From: Daedaleopsis sinensis | Lineage: Eukaryota; Basidiomycota; Agaricomycetes; Polyporales; Polyporaceae | Assembly: GCA_033807695.1 (NCBI GenBank) | Contig: CM066309.1 | Span: forward strand, 992,001 to 1,056,000 | Direction of reading: 5' to 3' | Length of the DNA: 64,000 nt | Shown here: piece after piece, positions 34,169 to 45,178 of the stretch | Position numbering within the stretch: the stretch's first letter is position 1 | How the letters are laid out: each line of letters starts with the position of its first letter | Translations under genes and position numbers: made by a program | The notes under the pieces: generated by a model | The model's database searches: none | Seen by the model: only the letters and a program-made list of their open reading frames with translations | What the model was told of the DNA's origin: nothing

Positions 34169-34915
34169 GGTGCTCGCCTGCTCATCCGTCGTGGACGGCT
34201 GGGGCAGCATGGACATCTCAGTTCACGCAGGCCGCGAAAGTCCTTTATACGACGGGACGAAGTGGACCCTCGCCGCATTGTCGTCCGTGGCGCGCGACGC
34301 CGACTGAGACGTCCAAGACGGCGCAACGCGGACATTCATCAGACAGTTATACATATTGGGTTCCTCTCTTGACCACCTGCACTTGCCACTCATCCGACTG
34401 CACTCATCCTGTAATATCTCCCGCTATCGCGACACATAGACAATATGTATTTGTATCATCCGCCGCCGCTGATCTATCCATGTCCGCGCGAAGGGCATGT
34501 GTATCTGTATGTGTATAGGCCCAGCGTTTGTATATACCTCCTGGTTGGAGTAGAATATTGAATGATACAGCAATGATTTGACTCTGAACTGACTGTGAAC
34601 ATGAACTCGAACGGTGTGACAAGCGCCGAAAGAGGACTCCCGAGATAATTGGCCTGGTTGTTCTCAACTTCTCATCCTTAGTTTGTCCTTGACTGTCATG
34701 ATGCCTCCCCTATCCAACCTTCTAGCTTTTCTATTTGCTGCATCGGACGACTTGTAAATTACTTCGCGGCTGATGGACTGGGGCTAGAGGAGGATCTGTC
34801 GGGGAGGAGAGAGGTCGCGCCGGTCGAGGCAAGCCGGGAACTGGGCCGGACGGCGGGACTCGCGACGGTATATAATCTTCGCACTCCTCTCCTCGCGCTC
34901 TCACCACCTCGCACC
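34169..34915. other. Intergenic region with the HEM13 promoter
   Basis: Nearly 750 bp between two same-strand genes. It holds the RING gene 3' end and the HEM13 promoter. No coding sequence recognised. Confidence 0.4.
34869..34876 (+). promoter_or_regulatory. TATA box of HEM13
   Basis: TATATAAT lies only about 40 bp before the HEM13 ATG, followed by CT-rich sequence. This implies a very short 5' leader. Confidence 0.55.
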
Positions 34916-35971
34916 ATGTCCGCACAAGCAGCGACCCCCATGCGCCAGCGCGTCGAGGACTACATCTCCCGTCTGCAAGACGACATCGTCGCCGCGTTCG
35001 AAAAACTCGATCCCAATGCGCCTCCTTTCAAGCGCGACTCCTGGCTCCGTCCACAGGGCGGCCGAGGCCTTTCCTGCGTCTTTGCCGTCCCCACCCCTCC
35101 ACCAGGGGTCGCGCAGCAGGAGACGATCCTCGAGAAGGCCGGTGTCAACGTCTCGGTCGTGCACGGTATGCTTCCTCCCCCCGCGATCAAGCAGATGCGC
35201 GCGGACCACTCCTCCATCCCCGACATCCAGTCCGCCGTCCCCTTCTTCGCCGCTGGGGTTTCCCTCGTCATCCACCCACGCAACCCCCACGCCCCGACTG
35301 TCCACGCCAACTATCGCTACTTCGAGATCACCGAACAGCCGACCGAGGAGGACCAGGCCGCCGGCAGGCCGGGCAAGCTCATCGCCTGGTGGTTCGGAGG
35401 CGGCTCCGATCTCACCCCATCCTACCTGTACGACGAGGACGCCGTGCACTTCCACAAGACGATCAAGGACGCGTGCGACGCGCACGGGGCCGACATCTTC
35501 CCCACCTTCAAGAAGTGGTGCGACGAGTACTTCTTCATCCCGCACCGCGGCGAGGCGCGCGGCCTCGGCGGCATCTTCTTCGACGACCTCTCGGACGAGC
35601 CGCACAAACGGTTCGCGGAGGACGCGAAGCGCCCGAAGAGCGCGGACGACATCTTCGCGTTCGTCAAGGCCGCGGGCGACTCCTTCGTGCCGTCGTACCT
35701 CCCGATCCTCGAGCGGCGCTGCCGCGCGCCGAGCACGGAACACGAGCGTCGCTGGCAGCAGCTCCGCCGCGGGCGGTACGTCGAGTTCAACCTCGTCTAC
35801 GACCGCGGGACGAAGTTCGGGCTCATGACGCCTGGGGCGCGGATCGAGAGCATCCTCATGAGTCTGCCGGAGACGGCGCGGTGGGAGTACATGAGCGAGG
35901 TGGGAACGGAGGCGGAGAGCAGGGAGGGCCAGCTGCTCGAGGTGCTCAAGACTCCGCGCGCGTGGGTGTAG
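34916..35971 (+). CDS. HEM13: Coproporphyrinogen III oxidase, oxygen-dependent
   Basis: Oxidative decarboxylation of coproporphyrinogen III to protoporphyrinogen IX in haem synthesis. One uninterrupted exon, 351 residues, unusual in this intron-rich window. Signatures: WLRPQGGRGLSCVF, then NYRYFEI, then WWFGGGSDLTPSYL, FFIPHRGEARGLGGIFFDDL and YVEFNLVYDRGTKFGL, all in the usual order. The length and lack of a presequence match the cytosolic yeast enzyme. The enzyme supplies haem for the cytochrome P450s, but that is general metabolism and not evidence of a cluster. Long antisense open frames here are codon-bias shadows. Confidence 0.96.
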   Translation: MSAQAATPMRQRVEDYISRLQDDIVAAFEKLDPNAPPFKRDSWLRPQGGRGLSCVFAVPTPPPGVAQQETILEKAGVNVSVVHGMLPPPAIKQMRADHSSIPDIQSAVPFFAAGVSLVIHPRNPHAPTVHANYRYFEITEQPTEEDQAAGRPGKLIAWWFGGGSDLTPSYLYDEDAVHFHKTIKDACDAHGADIFPTFKKWCDEYFFIPHRGEARGLGGIFFDDLSDEPHKRFAEDAKRPKSADDIFAFVKAAGDSFVPSYLPILERRCRAPSTEHERRWQQLRRGRYVEFNLVYDRGTKFGLMTPGARIESILMSLPETARWEYMSEVGTEAESREGQLLEVLKTPRAWV

Positions 35972-36580
35972 AGGTGGATCGAAAGCCATGAGAAGAGTGA
36001 GTACGTGTCGCTTCTGCCGTTACAACGTTCCAGTGCTCACCCCTCGTTGTAGAACTAGCTGTATCTTGTAGAAATACTCTGTTGAAAAATCGGGCTCGGT
36101 CGCCATTCACACAGTTCTCGCGAGTGTCATATCGTGAACTACCCTCTTCCACATGGGAACCTCTGCGTTTAAACTGTTTACCGGGTTTACTCCTCGAGCC
36201 CGCGATTGTCGACAAGCATGTCAACGCTGTTGCTCGCCAGGGGAGGTCATCAAGCCTGGCATGTCCATTACTGTACAGCTACCAATCCCCTTCGCTAATC
36301 ACGCGAGTTATTGGCACCCTTGGATATTTTAGCCGCAAGGTCGTCTTCTATCATGTGCTGCACTCGATGGTAAATGCGCTCAGTAAATGCGTGTATCGAG
36401 GGGAGGGGAATCTTGCTAAACGTTAAATACCTGCTCAATAGTAGCCGTATACGGTAATTACGTGGACGGCCGGCCCGGCCCGAAGTGCTATGTATCATCG
36501 TCGACTTGGAGGTTGGGTTGGACTACAACCACCATCCACGTATACGTCTACTCTTGTGTCCCCACCTCCCTCGTTCAGTC
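35972..36580. other. Intergenic region between HEM13 and YKT6
   Basis: About 610 bp with no recognisable coding sequence, repeat or RNA gene. It holds the HEM13 3' end and the YKT6 promoter. Confidence 0.4.
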
Positions 36581-37365
36581 ATGGTCAAGATCTTCTCGCT
36601 AGCCATTGTGCTCGCCCCTCCAAATGGCTCCGCAACCATCCTTACCAGCGCATCAGACCTCTCCTCGTTCTCCTTCTACCAGCGCGGCTCAGTCGCCGAA
36701 TTCATCTCCTTCTTCACCAAGACCGTCTCAGAACGCACACCTCAAGGCCAGCGGTCGAGTATCCAGGAGAATCTCTATACTGCGCATGTATACAACCGCG
36801 GGGGTGCGGAGCAACTCTCAGGTGCGTCGTGGACTATCTCGCCTGCCCTTCTACTTTGCACGGACATGCGATGTAACCCTGCGCTCCAGCGGTCTTGATC
36901 GCGGACCAGGAGTACCCCGTCCGCCCCGCCTTCTCCCTCCTCACCAAGCTTCTCGACGACTTCATCGGCAAGGTCCCCCAATCCTCCTACAAGACACCCG
37001 CCGCCATCTCGTTCCCCGAGATCAACACCTACCTCCAGAAGTACCAAGATCCGCGACAGGCAGATGCTATCATGAAGGTCCAGCAGGAGCTTGATGAGAC
37101 CAAGATCATCCTGGTTCGTCCGTTTCCATCACGTCTCTCTCCGCCACCCCTTGACCTGTGTCGCAATCCAGCACAAGACGATCGAGTCTGTCCTGCAGCG
37201 AGGGGAGAAGATCAACGACCTCGTCGACCGGTCTAACGAGCTCTCGATGCAAAGCAAGATGTTCTACAAGACAGCTAAGAAGGTGCGGCATCCAACCGCT
37301 CTACCCGGGCCGACATTCGCTAATCCTTGGTTGTCCAGCAAAACTCCTGCTGCGTTATCATGTGA
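36581..37365 (+). CDS. YKT6: R-SNARE YKT6
   Basis: Prenylated longin-type R-SNARE acting in Golgi, endosome-vacuole and autophagosome fusion. Four exons (36581-36821, 36890-37113, 37172-37282, 37339-37365) give exactly 200 residues. The longin domain starts [13 protein letters not shown] and includes [19 protein letters not shown]. The SNARE motif runs from about [20 protein letters not shown] through [15 protein letters not shown], with the zero-layer arginine in LQRGE. The last exon is just eight codons and supplies QNSCCVIM: a palmitoylatable cysteine followed by a CAAX box (CVIM). The membrane anchor therefore depends wholly on correct splicing of that tiny last exon. Confidence 0.96.
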
Positions 37366-38706
37366 TTCTGCTTCGCCTACCGCTCCGTGGTGTACACCTC
37401 TCCCTCGACCGAGGCTGGGGATTGAGTACCGTCCGGTATCACCTACGCGATCTACCTCAGTAGTGTCTCCTCTCTTGTGTATGATTATTTCACGTCTACG
37501 GACTAACGGAGCCAGTCTCTATACCACATTTTGCATGACGCAATTACCACTGATGTTTGAGCTTACCACATGAACGATTTTGACGCAGCACTTACACGCA
37601 ACAGCCGGTTAGGATGCTATCCATGAAGCCCACACATTAGACGTTAGGATGTGCACGCTCCGTTTGACGAGCTTGGGCACGTATACAACACATCCGCGCA
37701 ACTGAGCTTCACCACTTGAACGCTCCTGTGAACTGGCATTTGATGACATCTGTGGCTGTTTGTGCTTTAACTGACGTGTTTTTGTACACTAGGAGCGAGA
37801 TCCCGTCTACAAGCATCACGAGTCTGACAGCAGACGCGACTTCAAGGCGATCGCACCCTCTGTACTCATCGCCCCGGCCACCCCACGATCGTCGGACGAG
37901 CAGCATATGACATCGCTCGGTCGTGCCGCTGGGATCCAGACTTCGGTCGCAGCCTGGGTGTCAGCAGCAATAGAAGGCAGTGTTATCACACCATGCAGCC
38001 GATGTAGGACGGCCTAGGACGGCACAATCTCGCCATCAGCTGCAATGACTGCTGGCCGACGTGCAACAAGAGATATCCGACCGCCGACGTCTGGCATTAT
38101 AGTAGGGCTATCACGAGTTCAACGCGCATGCCAGCTGTGTATGCATGGAAAGATGTGTTGCATTGTCAGTCTCACCGGCCTCAGGCGACGCGATGTATTG
38201 AATCTGCGCATCTATCTCCGAAGTCCATGGTGTTCCCCTCACAGCATGGCATATACGACGCCGGCGGCCGCGGAGCAGCCACCGAAGTAGCCACCATTAA
38301 TCGACCGAAAGAGGTCCGCTGGAGCAGGTCTTCCAAGTGATCAATGTTGTCCCTCCTCTTTGCGGGTGCCGAATTCACAAGACCTCTACAGATCACGATA
38401 CTCACCGATATACTGTCCTATCTACTGCCTAACTTTGAACGATTCTATTGCCGAGGATGGAGTCAATAGGCACTCGCTGCTCGTTCGCTTCGCTACATCT
38501 CGATGGCTTGCTAGTATGCCACTTCCATCTGTTTTATGCGATTGGCAGTTAGGCCTGGTCGGAACGCTAACTCCAAGAAACACAGCTGATCATGAATCGA
38601 ACGCTGAGCGTCGACGCCACCGCATCTGTGACACAGGTGTTCGGTAGACCACCATATAAGTATGTCTCCCGCCGCCCAGGAGCTCAGGTAGTCCTCGTGT
38701 ACTGCC
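37366..38706. other. Intergenic region between YKT6 and DUF6533 copy B
   Basis: About 1.3 kb on the same strand. No supported gene, repeat or RNA. Several short open frames lack family resemblance and splice logic. Confidence 0.4.
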
Positions 38707-40567
38707 ATGTCTTCAGACGACGAGACCGCTGAGATCGTTGCCTTATACGCCGACTTGTAAGTCTTCTAGCTATAAACCTTGAACCTGTGACACTTCGTCT
38801 GATGATCCCCACGTTCCGTACACAGCAGAACCAATATCATCGTTCAAACCGCCGCCTTCGGTACGTGTAAGCAGGTCTTCTGCGTCCATACTATGTCGCT
38901 AAGTCATAGACCTCCATGGAAATCCCCTTCCAGCATTATTCGCATACGACTATGCATGCACGTTTGACCTAGAGGTCAGATACTTCTGGCGGCGTAAATT
39001 CTCGATCGCATCGGTACTATTCCTCTCAATCAGGTATGGCTATCTCTTGGAGAAGCTATTCTACTTTTTGGCCCATGCAGTGCGCACATACGAAGTACCT
39101 CTCATTACTACCATCCTATATTCGCATAATAACTGACAACATATGTATGCCGGATGTAGGGGTAAACCTTCCATGCTATGCCGACACATGCCCGACTCAT
39201 TCATACCGGCAGGTGCAAATTCATCCAATGGATGGATGCTGCTTGTCGATTCTCCATGTACCTCCCCTTTGCCGGTGAATCTGCGGAAACTAGTACAGCC
39301 CGTCTTTGACAATCACTGACTCCTCTGCAGTGTTCTCCGGAGCAAGAGCGTACGCAGTGTGCAGGGGTCGAATTGTCTCCGGACTCGTTATTCTTCTTTC
39401 ACTTGCCCCATCTTGCACCAACTGGGTACGTTCAGATTCGCCCACGTTACATTGGGAATATGGTTTGACTAGTTATTGAATATTGAAGGTCGTCTGGGGA
39501 ATCTATCAGACACCGGTATTCGATCCAGTCTTGGGCTGTGCTGTTTATGAGAAACATGACGATCGGCAACAGTTCGTTACGATCATGTGAGTGCCAGCCT
39601 AGCCTTTGGGGTTAATGTCAGTTGATTCATATCTCCCGTCGATTAGACGCAAGTTGCATTTTAGACATTGTAGACTGACACAAAAGTCTGACACGTCTGG
39701 ATAGTGACTCTCTACGCAAGATCACCACTCTTGATCGCAGACATTCTTCTCGTGGCGATAACCTGGCGCAAGCTTGATGGAAGATTCAAGGACGTGGGCC
39801 CGTTTGTCAAGCGCCGCCGGAACGGCTTTAGGAACATATTGCTGTGTGATGGTACGGGTTTTATTCCTTTGTGCGTATTGTACTGATGATTCCATCAGGA
39901 GTTCTCTACTTTGTGTGCGTCATCTCGTGCTCATTGTCCGCTTCTAGTCACGACTCAAGTCTGAAACTGAACGAGTGCTATGTTGATGACAGAACCCTCT
40001 CCGTCCTAAACTTGTTAGAGCTCATCTTCTCGATGACCTCGGTGAGTAATTGCCTTGCAATCACTCCAGAGTGGTCTGACACCGTGACTGCGAACAGATA
40101 TTTACCGAGGCTAGCGACCCGTACAACAGCCTAGTCCCTAGAATCACTGACCCGTGGGTTGCCGCTCCAGGTCGATTTTTCTCTCGCTCAATGATATTAC
40201 TCCTCGGATTCGTAGCGTCACTGCCATTCTCATCTATCGCTTCATCCTCGACCTCCAAGAAGCAAACGAACACAACGTTGTGATCGGCTCAGGTGACCCG
40301 GAGCTGCAAATGTTGACGAGCTCGCAAAGCTCCCTCAGTTTCTTGGACCGGGCCCTCGGCTCGCTTGGGTCGACCATCCACTCCGGAGGCGCTGCCGTAG
40401 ACAACGAGTACGACGACGACGCTCCGGATGAAAATTGTGAGACGTCAAACCACGATTCGGGTGAACAGGCTAGCCGCGCGATTTCTCTGGACGACTTGGT
40501 TCCCGCCGGCCCCGAGCTGGAGATCCAGGAGGTTTTCCGTAACGAGCCGCTCAAACGGGGAGTGTGA
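38707..40567 (+). CDS. DUF6533-domain multi-pass membrane protein (copy B)
   Basis: Paralogue of the gene at 22.7-24.5 kb, in opposite orientation. The start MSSDDETAEIVALYADF is followed by NIIVQTAAFALFAYDYACTF and then EVRYFWRRKFSIASVLFLSI. Further exons give YGYLLEKLFYFLAHA, KFIQWMDAACRFSMYLPFA, VFSGARAYAVCRGRIVSGLV and TPVFDPVLGCAVYE, then a helix exon VLYFVCVISCSLSAS. The tail TAILIYRFILDLQEANEHN plus an acidic Ser-rich end matches copy A nearly residue for residue. Intron positions also match copy A where I could compare. The function of DUF6533 proteins is unknown. One join near 40.18 kb is not resolved in phase, so a small error or a weak splice site remains possible. Confidence 0.82.
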
Positions 40568-41160
40568 TGGGTTGTCGGACGAGAGTTGGAGGAGGACTTG
40601 CCAACCACGAGAGGGGATCATATGACGAGACTGCGGATCGGAGTGCCATTGTGCTTGAACCCTCACCCCAAACCCCCAGGATATTGCGGACGTTACTACT
40701 TCGTATATTTATGACATCATGGACTATCTATTATAGCGGAGCTTCTCTTAGTGGTCGACCCATTCGATGAGATAAACATCGTGCACCAGCTCTAGATGCG
40801 CATGGTTCACACATCACTCCGAAAAGTCCAGTCAATGTCCAGTTCGTAGACTGGGTCATGGACATAGGCCGAGACTCGTTAGGGGTAGCCCCGACTTGTG
40901 TGCATGAAATAGCGTTGTTATCTTCCATATTGCATATATTGATGTAGGATACTCCAATGGCCGAACAATACTGACAAAAACGCATACTACACGCGTCATC
41001 AATATGGCTACGAAGTCCATGTGATAGGCTCCAGTCTCGACCAAGACCTTCCCTTCCTTCTTGACATTGAGAACCGATTGAGGGTCCATCTTGCGGTATT
41101 ATCGCTGAACAATCCAGGACTTGGATATCGACAGCCCGCGTGCGCACAGAGTATCGGCGG
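40568..41160. other. Convergent intergenic region
   Basis: About 590 bp between the 3' ends of DUF6533 copy B and the dynamin-like gene. Nothing else recognised. Confidence 0.4.
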
Positions 41161-44100
41161 CTACAGCCCGAAGTTCAAGAGCGCCTTGTGCACGTTCTCG
41201 AGACGCTTCTTCTTCGACGTCAGTTCTTCCCGGGCAGCAGCGACCTGTGGGCTTTCCGCGATGTACGCGCTGCAGCGCGCGTGCGAGTGCGCCGAGCCAA
41301 GACCCAGCTTCTCGTAAAGGACCTCCTGCAGCGTGCGCGTGAACTCGTAGAGGTAGCTCTCGTCGATCGCCAGCGGCACATAGTCGATCACGCGCTGTGC
41401 ATGCGCATGTGCAGCGGCGGCGTTCAGAGGGGCAGGCGGCGGAAGAGAAGGGGCGCACTGACCTTGTAGGCGACGTCGAAGTACGCGCGGACCTCAGCCA
41501 TCAGCTCTAGTTCCTCTTCGTAGGTGTCGGCCGGCTGCAACTTCCCGAGGTCGTCCTCGTGGACGAACAGGCCGATCTTAGCGAGTGCGGCGAGCGCGTC
41601 TCGGACGGCTTCGGGGTCGCGCGCCGCTGAGTTAAACGTCCAGCTATTTCCGGCAAAGGCAGGGATTGGGCGTGGGGCTGCAAACGACGCGGCCGTCGGA
41701 GCAAACGCTGAGCCACTTGCTGTCGGTGCTGGGGTAGTCAGTGTCGGGACCGAGGACGCCGCTTGAACATTCGAAGCCGAAGACCGGAAGCCCGGCTTGG
41801 TCGCAAAGGCTGACTGAACTGGTGTCTGCGCTTGAGGCTGTGACTGCTGCGCGAAGGCAGAGAGATTCGAGAAGTTGCCCTGCGATGAGCTAGAAGCAGG
41901 CGCTGTTGGTGCCGGGGCCGGGGTTGCGGTTGCTCGAGCGAACGCCGAGGTGACGGTGGAGGGAGAGGCTTGGGACTGTGCTTTCAAAGTAGCGAACGCA
42001 GACTGGGGGGGTTTGGCTCCGAAGGAGAACGGCAAGGGTGTTTGCGAAGTAGCGTTCTGAGACTGGGCAGCGGTTGCCCCGAAGAGCGAGAACGGAGACT
42101 GCGCAGTGCCTTCCCCGGCAAAGAAAGAGCTCGTGACTGGCGCGCTAGGTTGCGTTGGGGCGGTAGTTGTGCTTTGCTGTGCCGAAGAAAAGAATCCCTT
42201 GGTCGGAGCGGAAGCTGAAGGCTGGGTGGTGGTGGCCTGCGTCCCAGGGTTGCTGTCTATTGGGAGGGTATGAGGCCGATGTATAGGCCGGTAGCGAGGG
42301 ACGGGAGGGCTTACTGGTAGGGATGGAAGAGAAGATCGACGGATTCTGGACCGCAGTCGCCGCTGTAGCAGTCAGTGGCACAGACGTCGCGAATGGCTGA
42401 GAAGGCGCAGTGTACTTAGACCCGGCCTCCGACTGGGCATTGCTGCCTGCCCCAAGTGCTAGTGGCGACACATATCTTGCGAATGGATTGTCGGCTGGGC
42501 GATGTGTCAGCAGCGCCGGCTCCAGAAACCAAACAACGGCTCACTAGGAGGGAACGCCAGGTTTGCGGAGGATTGGCCAGCCGAGGCCGCGAGGGAAGCG
42601 GCTCGTGCATCCTTGTAGCGAGCGAGGTGCTTGCTCCGTTTCTCAGCAAGGTAATGAGTGTTCTGGGTGAACGGCGAAGCGGCCTCGAACTTCAAGAGGA
42701 TCCGGATGGCCCGAGCAGTTTCGGTCGTAAGCTCATCAAGCTGTTCAGAGATGACCGGGCTATAGTGAAGACGGTCAGTACGGCATTCTCTAGATCATAG
42801 GCGTGGAAGCAGGTACTAGATAATGTTGCTAAGATTGCTGTATCGTGCGAAGTATGTGCGAGTGATTTCGCCCAAAGCGGCCCTGAATGTCTGCTGCACC
42901 TGTTCGAAGGACCCCATGGCCCTCTCTTCCCAACCTTGCTGGAACTTGCGGATGAGGAACCGCTTGGCCGCGTACGGGACGTTGTTCGGCAGCTCTCGTG
43001 TCACACAGCTTCGGGGATAGGTCGAGTGAGTAGAGATTTCTCACAAGGGCGGATGGCAGGCACTTACGAGCGAATGTGGCTCCGCATGTCCTGCAGAAAT
43101 ACGGGAGCCTGACAACTGGAGCCCGTGCCAATGTATTCCGACAAGTCTGCCGGAGCTGACTGTGACGAGTCAAACGGAACGAACGGAGGAGCGGTGCCTC
43201 GGATGCTAAGCTTGAACGCCTCATACGTCTCTCGGTTCTTTTGCACGAGCGTTGCGGATTCGGGCGAGCCTCGGACCTGCGCTTCGATCTCACTACAGAA
43301 CTTCGTCACTATGTTGAGCACATATGCCGCGGGGTCGTTTGTCACGGGTGGAGGAAGCGCCTGGAGCCCCTTGTTACAGGAGGAGAGGAGCCCGGAGACG
43401 TCGTTGAGGATCTTCGGGAGTCTGCGTGCAGTGATGAGTCAATCATGCGACGAAACGGGTGTACTGGCAGTACGCACGAGTTCCGTATGATCTGCGTGAG
43501 TAGCGCGCTGATATTCTGCACGAGATTCCATGTTCCGAAGCGCCCCTGGACCACCGAGGTCGACCATGGCGCCGTCTTCGCGAAGAAACTCGCCTCGGCT
43601 GCTCGAGCGTCGAGATGTGGCAGACGGCGCTCGTCTTCGTCGGGCTGGCGTGTACAGTAATATCCGTGTAGAAGAGGATGGCGACGGCCTTCGAGCACCT
43701 CCAACCACAGATCTCGCGTCTTCGTAGACCCTGCTGTCAGCGTATCTGGTTTAGTTAGGACACCTAGAAGGCCTCGATGAGTGATGAACGGGGAATGATG
43801 TGAAAGCGTTCTTGCCGATAGTCCGAGAGCCCGCAGGGTCTACCCTCTTGGCCAGCCGAGCTGCCTTCTGGTTCTCTATGTCGTCTGTTAACGAGCAGGT
43901 CAGCAGGGAACGCGGAATACAAAGACAACCGATGTGTACCGCTCATCGGCAACGTGACAAGGATCAGGCTGTTGTCACCAGAGATATAGGAGTACACAAG
44001 GTCTTCGACCAGACGAACGATATCTTCGTCTGCATTCTGCACAATGCCTGGGGAACTGTTATTAGATCTTCAAGGACAAGGAGTACTAGGTCTGTCACGT

Positions 44101-44821
44101 ACCTGGAAGATCAACGAACGACAGGTCGGCTAGGTCAGGACCGACGAGCTCAACGCACACGACGTTCCTCGAGAACTGGAGTTGAGGAGCTTGAACGGGA
44201 TGTCTGATAGCGTTCTCTTCCATAGTGAGAAAATGGTGCATCGGCACGTTAGGATTGAGGACTACGGCTTGAGCGCGACGAAGCATGAGCTCGACATCTG
44301 CCTTGTTGAAGATACGGGGGCCGAAGTCGACTTCTTCGACCTCTGGGCGCCGCTTAGATCCATCGGAGTACTCCCAGCGGATTTTGACTTGGCAACTCCA
44401 CTCGTTCGAGTGGGAGAGCCGGCACTCCATTGGGCATCTTGTGCACGTTCCAGGATCACGCGGAACGTTGATCTTGAAAAGAGTAACGGTCAGCAAGGCT
44501 GGTATGTGAGTTGGAGAAGGGACCCACTCCTGATATTGCTTCCACCAGACTAGACTTGCCGGCACTTTGGTTGCCGATGACGACGATGCGGGGTAGCTCG
44601 AGGTCGATGTGAGCGCTGTAAGACATTGTTGAGTCGAAAAGAGTGTTCGCAGATCAAAGTGGCGGACGTTACCCGTAAATGCGGAGCTGAGCTACAAACT
44701 CTATGAGCTCCTTTGAGCTTTTGGCATAAGCGGTAGTGGTCAGGAGTTCTGAGAACGTGTCGTTGGCGGAGGTGGCGTGCAGACCCCCGGGGGTGGCAAC
44801 TTGGGGCCCGGGCGTGTTCAT
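41161..44821 (-). CDS. Dynamin-superfamily GTPase with an F-A/F-G-rich insertion before the effector domain
   Basis: Large GTPase of dynamin/Mx type. The start MNTPGPQVATPGGLHA leads into the G domain: G1 GNQSAGKSS, a G2 threonine in GINVPRDPGTCTRC, G3 SFVDLPG, G4 GVLTKPD. The stalk follows (WNLVQNISALLTQIIRNSLP; PAAYVLNIVTKFCSEIEAQV; PNNVPYAAKRFLIRKFQQGW). After a helix rich in KHLARYKDARAASLAAS comes a ~300-residue low-complexity stretch with SPFSLFGATAA, PLPFSFGAK, SAFATL, SAFARA, SAFAQQSQ, SAFATKPGF, SAFAPTAASFAAP and AFAGNSWTF. The C-terminal GTPase effector helix resumes as VIDYVPLAIDESYLYEFTRT and ends ALLNFGL. No PH domain or transmembrane helix was seen, which argues for an Mx-like rather than classical dynamin or mitochondrial class. 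The G4 exon boundary appears to use a GC donor (GCAAGA). It shares a 357-bp divergent promoter with SPF1. Confidence 0.88.
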
Positions 44822-45178
44822 ACTAGCTGCGACACGGTCACCGGTTTTGTATGTGTTGGAAGAAGTATAGAGCTGAGAGAGACTCTCTCAACCTCAGTGA
44901 AGGCAGATTATCACAGAGTCGGGGTGGCGATGGGAAGAGGTCCTGGTTAGAGTGGCACTGGACAAACAGGCCTGTTTATATAGCTACAACTTGACGGCCC
45001 GAAGCCTCCGGCACTCCAGCGCTGGGTGTATCCGAGAAGAACGGAAGACAATAAAGATCACGTGATGCCACCGGACGTGGCTCTACGGCGCGAGACTCGA
45101 GCAGGATTCGAGTACGCGTCAGGCTCTCTTGTTCTCCTCCCTTACCGACAAAAACGCTCATTATCCCCGAGTTCACAA
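44822..45178. promoter_or_regulatory. Bidirectional promoter region (dynamin-like / SPF1)
   Basis: The two start codons are 357 bp apart in divergent orientation, so this segment must drive both genes. A perfect CTCTCT/AGAGAG palindromic run (GAGAGAGACTCTCTC type) lies near 44.876-44.890 kb. No other motif is certain. Confidence 0.5.

Noticed and set aside
34901..35989. 362-residue open frame antisense to HEM13, and another 270-residue frame on the same strand
   Set aside because: HEM13 itself is unambiguous and occupies the same bases. The others are open only because of strong third-position GC bias and have no domain pattern.
45026..45178. SPF1 start at an upstream in-frame ATG (45026 or 45065)
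   Set aside because: The added residues (PPDVALRRETRAGFEYASG and so on) do not resemble P5A N-termini and lie in the shared promoter. The split ATG gives the usual short N-terminus.
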